A stretch of 50,911 nt of DNA from DTLC01 sp964555645 (lineage in GTDB: Bacteria > Verrucomicrobiota > Verrucomicrobiia > Limisphaerales > DTLC01): positions 1 through 50,911 of the forward strand of contig CAZKTA010000021.1 in NCBI GenBank assembly GCA_964555645.1, written 5' to 3'. Shown here piece by piece: positions 44,878 to 50,911 of this stretch. The notes below the pieces were generated by a model, which did no database searches, was not told the origin of the DNA, and saw nothing but the letters and a program-made list of their open reading frames with translations. Position numbers and translations under genes: made by a program. How positions within the stretch are numbered: the first letter of the stretch is position 1; every line of letters begins with the position of its first letter.

Positions 44878-45363
44878 CTAGCGCGAAGCTTTTTTGCGTA
44901 CCTGCTTGGTGCTCTTGGTGCGGCCCGACGACTTACGGTCCTGCTGGTTCTTAAGCAGGCTCATCACAGCACTGCACAGTTGCTCAACTTCGTATGGTTT
45001 AGGAAGGAAAAAATCCGGTTTAATTGGTGAATCGGCAAACACCTCCGGACCAACAGTTCCACTGACGAGTATGACTTTCTGACCTGGATTTAGCTCTTTG
45101 CACCTTGCGACCAGCTCAAGGCCGTTGATCTTGTGCATGGCATAGTCGGTAATGACAAGCTCAGGTTTGCGGTCTGCGGTTGCAAAATGCCGAAGCGCAT
45201 CGTTCGGGTCGCGGAATGTCTCAACTTGAAATCCCAAGGGTGCCAAAATCACACAAGCCAACTGCAACAGCATCGGCTCATCATCCACAACGTAGATCAA
45301 CGGTTTAGCGCTCTTGGATTTTTTTGCGCCAGGTGTGACAGTGCTCCTCGTAATTCTGTTCAC
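44878..45363 (-). CDS. Single-domain response regulator (receiver only)
   Basis: The protein has 161 residues. The receiver domain spans about 21-140: YVVDDEP (acidic pair), phospho-acceptor Asp73 in ITDYAM, Ser/Thr switch in LVSGTV and Lys in LPKPYEV. No DNA-binding or enzyme domain follows, only a short basic tail (RKSSGRTKSTKQVRKKASR). Such proteins relay phosphate or bind a target by protein contact. It could receive phosphate from the distant hybrid kinase pair, which lacks an output protein, but that is a guess. It is divergent from the aminotransferase gene. Confidence 0.92.
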   Translation of the reverse strand: MNRITRSTVTPGAKKSKSAKPLIYVVDDEPMLLQLACVILAPLGFQVETFRDPNDALRHFATADRKPELVITDYAMHKINGLELVARCKELNPGQKVILVSGTVGPEVFADSPIKPDFFLPKPYEVEQLCSAVMSLLKNQQDRKSSGRTKSTKQVRKKASR

Positions 45364-45483
45364 TTTTAGAGCTTAGCATCCGTCGGCCTTTTTTGCAAGG
45401 ATGTCGGCAGTTCGAAAATTCATACAAAGCCGCTGCTCGCTACGTTGCAGAGCGGGCCGGTTTCTGTTACCAATGCCGGCGCG

Positions 45484-46605
45484 ATGAATGATTCTGTTCC
45501 GTATCTTGACTTGCAGGCGCAGTTGCGTCCGCTGCGCGCAGAGCTTGAGGCTGCAATCGGTCGGGTGCTTGACAATTGCACTTTTTGCCTCGGCCCAGAG
45601 GTCGCAGCATTCGAGAACGAGTTTGCACAGGCCATCGATGTTCGACACTGTGTAGGGTTAAACAGCGGTACATCGGCTCTGCACATCGCAATGCGTGTTT
45701 TGGGAATAGGCCCAGGAGACGAGGTCATTACCACGCCTTTTACGTTTGTGGCAACGAGCTGGGCAATATCTTACGTCGGCGCCCGGCCTGTGTACGCAGA
45801 CATCGAAGAACGTACATTCAATCTCGATCCGTACCTGGTCGAGCGCGCGATAACACCGCGGACAAAAGCGATCCTAACAGTTCACCTATACGGGCACCCT
45901 TGCGATCTGGATGCACTTGGAGAAATCTGCCGCAAACACAACCTCGCCCTCGTTGAAGACGCCGCTCAAGCGCACGGTGCTAAGTTCAAAGGCAGACACG
46001 CCGGTACATTTGGTGAAATCGGCTGTTTCAGTTTTTACCCGACAAAGAACCTTGCTGCTTGCGGCGAAGGGGGTGCAATGGTAACAAACAACGACGCACT
46101 GGCAGCTCGCGCGCGTGCATTACGTGATCATGGCTCAACGAAACGCTATTACCACGACGAGCTCGGGTATAACTACAGAATGGAAGGGATCCAAGCCGCC
46201 GTTTTGCGAGTTAAACTTAAGCACTTGGCACGTTGGAATACCGCCCGTCGGCGCATTGCACAACGGTACAATGAACTGCTGGCAGACACACCGCTGCAAT
46301 TGCCGTGTGAAATGCCAGACTGCGAAAGCGCATGGCACCTTTATGTAGTGCGCCATCCTAAAAGGGATCAATTGCGCCAGTATCTCGAAACGCATGGCAT
46401 TGGCTGCGCGATGCATTATCCGTTGCCGTTGCATTTGCAAAAGGCCTATGTGCACCTGGGTTACAAACCCGGCGATTTGCCAGTGGCAGAACGTGCCGCA
46501 CGCGAATGTCTGTGCCTGCCGATGTATCCCGAGCTAACAGACGCGCAAATCGAGCGCGTGGCACGCACAGTGAAGGAATTTTTTGCAACCTGTGGTGCAG
46601 TGTGA
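45484..46605 (+). CDS. DegT/DnrJ/EryC1/StrS-family sugar aminotransferase
   Basis: This 373-residue PLP-dependent aminotransferase probably makes an amino sugar nucleotide for cell-surface polysaccharide. Family marks are YLDLQAQLRPLRAE at the start, SGTSALHIAM, TPFTFVAT, VEDAAQAHGAKF and the PLP lysine Lys188 in FYPTKNL followed by GEGGAMVTN. GYNYRMEGIQAAVLRVKL and HLYVVR(H) complete the set. ATG 45484 matches the family start. A TTG 39 bases upstream is possible. It is not accompanied by other sugar-nucleotide genes, so the exact product is unknown. Confidence 0.93.
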   Translation: MNDSVPYLDLQAQLRPLRAELEAAIGRVLDNCTFCLGPEVAAFENEFAQAIDVRHCVGLNSGTSALHIAMRVLGIGPGDEVITTPFTFVATSWAISYVGARPVYADIEERTFNLDPYLVERAITPRTKAILTVHLYGHPCDLDALGEICRKHNLALVEDAAQAHGAKFKGRHAGTFGEIGCFSFYPTKNLAACGEGGAMVTNNDALAARARALRDHGSTKRYYHDELGYNYRMEGIQAAVLRVKLKHLARWNTARRRIAQRYNELLADTPLQLPCEMPDCESAWHLYVVRHPKRDQLRQYLETHGIGCAMHYPLPLHLQKAYVHLGYKPGDLPVAERAARECLCLPMYPELTDAQIERVARTVKEFFATCGAV

Positions 46606-46706
46606 ATGCAGTCACACCCGTACTTTGGCACCGGCATCAAGCTGCGTTAACCGGATTGCGTTGTAGTTCCTTGCGCATGTAGGGCCAGGCACCGTAAAGT
46701 CAACTT

Positions 46707-49700
46707 ATGCCGCAGGCAGACTTTGTCCATCTGCACGTGCACAGCGAGTATTCGCTGTTGGACGGTGCGTGTCGTGTGGATCGGCTGGTGGCAAAGGCAG
46801 CCGAATTAAAATTTCCCGCGCTTGCAATCACCGACCACGGCGTGCTGTACGGTGTAATAGATTTTTACAAGCGCGCACGTGAGGCTAAAATAAAGCCAAT
46901 CTTAGGTTGCGAGTTGTATGTTGCACCCGGCAGCAGATTCGAGAAAAAAACGGCCACAGGCGGCCGCGATGTGTATCACCACCTTGTTGTACTCGCTAAA
47001 GACAGCACCGGCTACAAAAACCTGATCAAGCTTGTCACGGCAGCACACCTGGAGGGGTTCTATTACAAACCGCGTGTTGACAAGGAACTGCTTGCGGCGC
47101 ATCGGCACGGGTTAATTGTGTTGTCGGGCTGTCTGGCGAGTGAAATACCTGAGCTAATTCAAAAAGACCAGCTCGACAAAGCACGCGATGTGATTGATTG
47201 GTTCAAGCAAACTTTTGGGCCGGAAAATTTTTATCTCGAATTGCAAAACCACGGTGAACCCGAGGAAACCAAAGTAAACCGACAGCTCGTAATCTGGGCC
47301 AAGGAGTTCGGACTGAAACTCGTTGCCACAAATGACGTGCACTACATCGAACGGCACCATTCGCATGCACATGATTGCTTGGTATGCATCGGCACCCAAA
47401 CCACACTCAATGATCCGAAGCGGTTGAGTCTCAATTATGCCCCCGAGCAATACCACCTGCGAACCGCTGTTGAAATGAAACAATTGTTTGCCGAGGTGCC
47501 AGAGGCAATCCGTAATACACTCGAAGTAGCCGAAAAATGTAACCTCGAGATCGAGTTCGGCAGACTGCATTTTCCAGTGTTCCATCCGCCGGAAGGCCAT
47601 ACGCGTGAAAGTTTCCTGCGTCAGTGGCTCGTGGAGGGATTGCACAAGCGCTACACGATCCGCGCACGTCTGGAAGATAAAGAGTTTGTCGTCGAGGGGG
47701 TTGACGACCCGACCCGGCTGCCACCACTCCAGACCGACGGCGCCGCCGGCCTCACCGAAGACACGGTCCAAAGCAGGCTCAAGGTCGTCATGGACAGGTT
47801 GCGAACTGAACTCGGTGTGATCGAGATGACCGGCTTTGTTAGTTATTTCCTTGTTGTAGGTGACTTTGTCCGGTACGCACGCAGCCGCGGTATCTCGTGC
47901 GGCGCACGTGGTTCTGCGGCGGGGTCGCTTGTAACTTATTTACTCGAAATTTCGAAGGTTGACCCAATCAGATACGGGCTGTTGTTCGAACGGTTTCTTA
48001 ACCCGGAACGAATTAGTCCGCCTGACATAGACATTGATTTCGACGACGACCGCCGCGCCGAGGTCATCGAGTACGTACGCAACAAGTACGGGCGCGATTG
48101 CGTGGCCCAGATAATAACCTTCGGCACCATGGGCGCAAAATTGGCCGTGCGCGACGTCGGGCGCGCCATGGGACTGAGCTATAGTGATTGCGACCGGCTC
48201 GCCCGGATGATACCGGCCGAGTTGAACATTACACTTGAGAAAGCACTGAAAAAATCGCCCGAGCTTAAACGCGCCTATGATACTGAGCCGACCACACGCG
48301 AGTTAATTGACACTGCGATGATCCTCGAAGACATCGTGCGCAACGCATCTGTGCACGCTGCCGGGGTGGTTATAGGCGATCAACCGCTGGTCAATCTTCT
48401 GCCGCTTAAAGCCGACGAAGACGGCACAATTGTCACCCAGTACGCCATGGGCCCGGTGGGCGATCTGGGCCTGTTGAAGATGGATTTTCTCGGGCTGAAA
48501 ACTCTGACTGTGATCCGTAACACGTGCCAGATGGTCAAGGCAACCAAGGGGGTCGAAATCGAAATTGACAATATACCGCTTGATGATCCGAAAACGTATG
48601 AGTTGTTAAATCGCGCGCAAACATTGGGTGTGTTCCAGCTCGAATCCAGCGGCATGCGCGATTTGTGTCGCAGGTTCAATGTTACCTCCATTGAGCACAT
48701 CATAGCCTTGATTGCACTATACCGGCCCGGGCCGATGGAGCTGATCCCGGATTTTATCCGCCGCAGGCACGGCCAGGTGGAGATTACGTATGAACATCCC
48801 TTGTTGGAGCCGATCTGCCGTGAAACCTACGGCATAATGGTTTATCAAGAGCAAGTCATGCAGGCTGCTCAAGCTCTGGCAGGTTATACACTCGGCCAAG
48901 CCGATATCTTGCGGCGAGCAATGGGCAAAAAATTGCCCGAGGAAATGGCCAATCAACGCGCAAGTTTCGTTGAAGGCTGCAAACGCACAAACCGCATTCC
49001 CGAACCGAAAGCGCACCGCATTTTCGACCTGCTCGAGAAATTCGCCGGGTACGGCTTCAACAAATCACACGCTGCAGCCTACGCAATCATTGCCTACCAA
49101 ACAGCGTACCTGAAAGCAAATTATCCGGTCGAATTCCTCTGCGCAATGATGACCAGTGACATGGCCGACACCGCCAAACTCGCGCAATACGTCAGTGAAG
49201 CTCGGGAGTTTGGCATCGAAGTGCTGCCCCCAGATGTGAACGAGAGCCAGATGTATTTTGCGCCAAGCCAACCTAGATCAAGCACAGCCACCCGCGGCGC
49301 AATAAGGTTCGGCCTCGCAGCCATCAAAGGCATCGGCCAGGCCGCCGTTGATGCTATCATCAGCGTGCGCAACGAGGCTGGCAAATTCAAATCATTGGCA
49401 GATCTGTGCCAACGCGTTGACACTCGAGCAGTCAACCGCAAAGTGCTTGAAGCGCTCGTCAAGAGTGGCGCCTGCGATTGTTTCGGTCAAACACGCGCAA
49501 CACTCTTTGCGCAGATTGACCATGCACTGGCGCGCGCCGCTAGCATCGCAGCCGACAGACTGCGCGGCCAAAGCTCGCTGTTCGGCGGGCTCGAAGAAGA
49601 CACCGCACCAATGCCAGAGTCATTGTCAAACCTGCCCGAATGGCCGCCAAATGAATTGCTCGCTTATGAAAAGGAACTACTCGGGTTTTATTTTACCGGG

Positions 49701-50366
49701 CACCCACTTGCACCGTACGCAAGTCTGCTCGAACAATATGGACTGGCGAGTACTGCAACATTAGCCGATCTGCCCAACCGCACACTGACACGCATCGGCG
49801 GCCTCGTCACAGCCGTTCAATACGGTATATCCAAGAAAACATCCAAACCGTACCTGATCGCAACACTCGAAGACCTCGCAGGCGCTGTGCAGGTCCTGTT
49901 CATGAACGACGCATACAGCCAGGCACGCGAGGTTGTAAAACCAAATGCAGCCATTATGGTCATTGCCGAGGTAAACGTAGCTGAAGACAAACCAAAACTC
50001 TTTGCCCACGAAGCGCTTTCCTTGGACGAAGCACCCGCAAGATTCACAAAATGCGTCACCGTGCACCTGGATACTGCAAAACTCACAACCGAACAACTCG
50101 AACAATTGCACGAAATTGTCTCTGCCCACCCTGGACAATGCACGCTTGTACTGCATTTCATGCAGGCGAACGGCACACCAGCCGCCATCCGCGCAGGCGA
50201 ACAGTTCCGAGTCAAACCGTCACGGCAGCTCCAAGAAGCAATCGAACGACTGTTAGGCCCCGGCGCGTACGAACCCAAAATTGACACTGCGCTTGCACCC
50301 CGGCCGATCCGCCGTACCGAGCGCAACGGCACACCTCAAAAATCCGACAACGGACCAGGTTGGTAA
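46707..50366 (+). CDS. dnaE: DNA polymerase III alpha subunit
   Basis: This 1219-residue protein is the replicative polymerase catalytic subunit. The N-terminal PHP domain shows HLHVHSEYSLLDG (His8, 10, 12) and ITDHGVLYG. The catalytic palm shows PDIDIDFDDDRR with the metal Asp440 and Asp442. Next come GRAMGLSYSDCDRLARMIP, a thumb/fingers region with YRPGPMELIPDFIRRRHG and YGIMVYQEQVMQ, tandem helix-hairpin-helix (GFNKSHAAAYAIIAYQTAYL) and an OB domain (RIGGLVTAVQYGISKKTSKPY). Length and order fit the DnaE1 type. ATG 46707 matches HLHVHSE spacing. It is monocistronic as far as visible. Confidence 0.97.
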   Translation: MPQADFVHLHVHSEYSLLDGACRVDRLVAKAAELKFPALAITDHGVLYGVIDFYKRAREAKIKPILGCELYVAPGSRFEKKTATGGRDVYHHLVVLAKDSTGYKNLIKLVTAAHLEGFYYKPRVDKELLAAHRHGLIVLSGCLASEIPELIQKDQLDKARDVIDWFKQTFGPENFYLELQNHGEPEETKVNRQLVIWAKEFGLKLVATNDVHYIERHHSHAHDCLVCIGTQTTLNDPKRLSLNYAPEQYHLRTAVEMKQLFAEVPEAIRNTLEVAEKCNLEIEFGRLHFPVFHPPEGHTRESFLRQWLVEGLHKRYTIRARLEDKEFVVEGVDDPTRLPPLQTDGAAGLTEDTVQSRLKVVMDRLRTELGVIEMTGFVSYFLVVGDFVRYARSRGISCGARGSAAGSLVTYLLEISKVDPIRYGLLFERFLNPERISPPDIDIDFDDDRRAEVIEYVRNKYGRDCVAQIITFGTMGAKLAVRDVGRAMGLSYSDCDRLARMIPAELNITLEKALKKSPELKRAYDTEPTTRELIDTAMILEDIVRNASVHAAGVVIGDQPLVNLLPLKADEDGTIVTQYAMGPVGDLGLLKMDFLGLKTLTVIRNTCQMVKATKGVEIEIDNIPLDDPKTYELLNRAQTLGVFQLESSGMRDLCRRFNVTSIEHIIALIALYRPGPMELIPDFIRRRHGQVEITYEHPLLEPICRETYGIMVYQEQVMQAAQALAGYTLGQADILRRAMGKKLPEEMANQRASFVEGCKRTNRIPEPKAHRIFDLLEKFAGYGFNKSHAAAYAIIAYQTAYLKANYPVEFLCAMMTSDMADTAKLAQYVSEAREFGIEVLPPDVNESQMYFAPSQPRSSTATRGAIRFGLAAIKGIGQAAVDAIISVRNEAGKFKSLADLCQRVDTRAVNRKVLEALVKSGACDCFGQTRATLFAQIDHALARAASIAADRLRGQSSLFGGLEEDTAPMPESLSNLPEWPPNELLAYEKELLGFYFTGHPLAPYASLLEQYGLASTATLADLPNRTLTRIGGLVTAVQYGISKKTSKPYLIATLEDLAGAVQVLFMNDAYSQAREVVKPNAAIMVIAEVNVAEDKPKLFAHEALSLDEAPARFTKCVTVHLDTAKLTTEQLEQLHEIVSAHPGQCTLVLHFMQANGTPAAIRAGEQFRVKPSRQLQEAIERLLGPGAYEPKIDTALAPRPIRRTERNGTPQKSDNGPGW

Positions 50367-50677
50367 CAGCCGACACTTGTCCTCTCAACCCAAGAACTTC
50401 ACCAAGACACTTTCAGCATGGACAATCGGTACGCACGAAGCCCGGAGACACCACTTTCACCCAATACACAGGACCGACATCACTCACCCAAACGCACCAC
50501 TTTTTAACAAAAAATCGCACTGGGTTTTAGTGGTCATTTGTTATCGAGACAGCTCACAATCGCTCCAGCCGTAAATAACGATCCTATAGCCACAAGCCGT
50601 GACAAGACCGACGGATGCAATTTGCGTACGGTTTCCCGCACGTGCTACACCTGTAATGTCGCTGTGCCGAAAGCCTT
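50367..50677. other. 311-bp intergenic region between convergent genes
   Basis: It lies between dnaE (+) and the PEP-CTERM gene (-). An A/T-rich stretch (about 50503-50530) might contribute to termination of dnaE, but no strong stem precedes it. Nothing else is supported. Confidence 0.4.
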
Positions 50678-50911
50678 TCACGACTTTCTGCATCTGACGA
50701 ATCTATGGACAGCAAGCACCAGCAGACCAAGCCCAAGCAACGCGTAAGTGCTTGGCTCCGGCACCCAGACCAGATTGTCCATAGCCCAGGCGGGCGATGG
50801 GATTTCCACACGCACAAGCCCATGAGCAAAGTCGGGGTTAAAATAGAACGTCTGGAAGCTGCTGGTGCCGCCGCCGCCTACGGTAAATGTCTGGCTGACC
50901 ATTGAGCCATC
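50678..50911 (-). CDS. PEP-CTERM sorting-domain protein, C-terminal part
   Basis: Only the last 77 codons lie in the window, and the gene runs off the right edge with no start visible. The end is a textbook PEP-CTERM signal: VPEPSTYALLGLG, a hydrophobic helix (LLVLAVHRF) and a basic tail (RCRKS). It is preceded by AWAMDNLVW, common just before the sorting signal. Such proteins are exported, processed by an exosortase and placed on the cell surface or in the extracellular polymer. The visible part (GGGGTSSFQTFYFN) is a beta-rich fragment of unknown domain. Confidence 0.9.
   Translation of the reverse strand, partial: DGSMVSQTFTVGGGGTSSFQTFYFNPDFAHGLVRVEIPSPAWAMDNLVWVPEPSTYALLGLGLLVLAVHRFVRCRKS

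Noticed and set aside
1..50911. CRISPR array, integrase, transposase or phage genes
   Set aside because: I scanned for regular direct repeats with spacers and for DDE or tyrosine-recombinase motifs in the translated genes and saw none.

Overview
The window looks like a piece of a chromosome from a Verrucomicrobiota bacterium, most likely of the Limisphaerales/Pedosphaera type. This placement is inferred from four things: a PEP-CTERM sorting tail at the right edge, a secreted beta-propeller protein ending in a tail typical of these bacteria, several zinc-ribbon membrane proteins, and palindromic intergenic repeats. No rRNA or marker gene is present to prove it. Genes lie on both strands. Housekeeping genes (argH, cinA, mutS, clpB, lhgO, dnaE, one tRNA-Gly) alternate with accessory ones. 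No phage, insertion sequence, integrase or CRISPR array is visible.

Layout: 0.2-3.3 kb holds a small secreted Arg/Glu/Gln-rich protein, a strong terminator, a diverged dispersed repeat and a secreted beta-propeller protein. 3.6-6.3 kb holds two exported phosphoesterase-type proteins (metallophosphoesterase lipoprotein and EEP-family protein). 7.0-12 kb holds a zinc-ribbon rhomboid protease, argininosuccinate lyase, a zinc-ribbon membrane protein and CinA. 12.2-19.4 kb is a two-gene phosphorelay: a 1672-residue sensor kinase with six PAS domains, overlapping by 4 bp a REC-PAS-kinase-REC protein. 19.9-22.5 kb holds a ferredoxin, an EamA transporter and a broken nucleotidyltransferase gene with a small partner gene. 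22.6-31.1 kb is a glycoside-hydrolase area (GH42 and GH2 beta-galactosidase-type enzymes, a decayed beta-helix gene) bordered by two AAA/DUF4143 ATPase genes. 31.6-38.2 kb holds mutS, a stem-loop cluster, a zinc-ribbon protein, tRNA-Gly and clpB. 38.4-39.8 kb is an ECF transporter A-T pair with no S subunit. 40.1-46.6 kb holds lhgO, a Nif3-like protein, a TonB-ExbB-ExbD operon, a response regulator and a DegT-type aminotransferase. 46.7-50.4 kb is dnaE, followed by the 3' end of a PEP-CTERM protein.

Functional links: the kinase pair probably forms one signalling pathway. The TonB-ExbB-ExbD operon energises outer-membrane uptake. The GH42 and GH2 enzymes both carry export signals and would release galactose or related sugars outside the cytoplasm.

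The most unusual items are the split nucleotidyltransferase/partner locus (21.5-22.5 kb), a 198-bp perfect repeat joining two PAS domains, the zinc-ribbon rhomboid, and several families of intergenic palindromes. Two genes are broken mainly by single-base gains in homopolymer runs, so sequencing error must be excluded before they are called pseudogenes. I found no clearly new multi-gene system. The nucleotidyltransferase locus is the nearest candidate.
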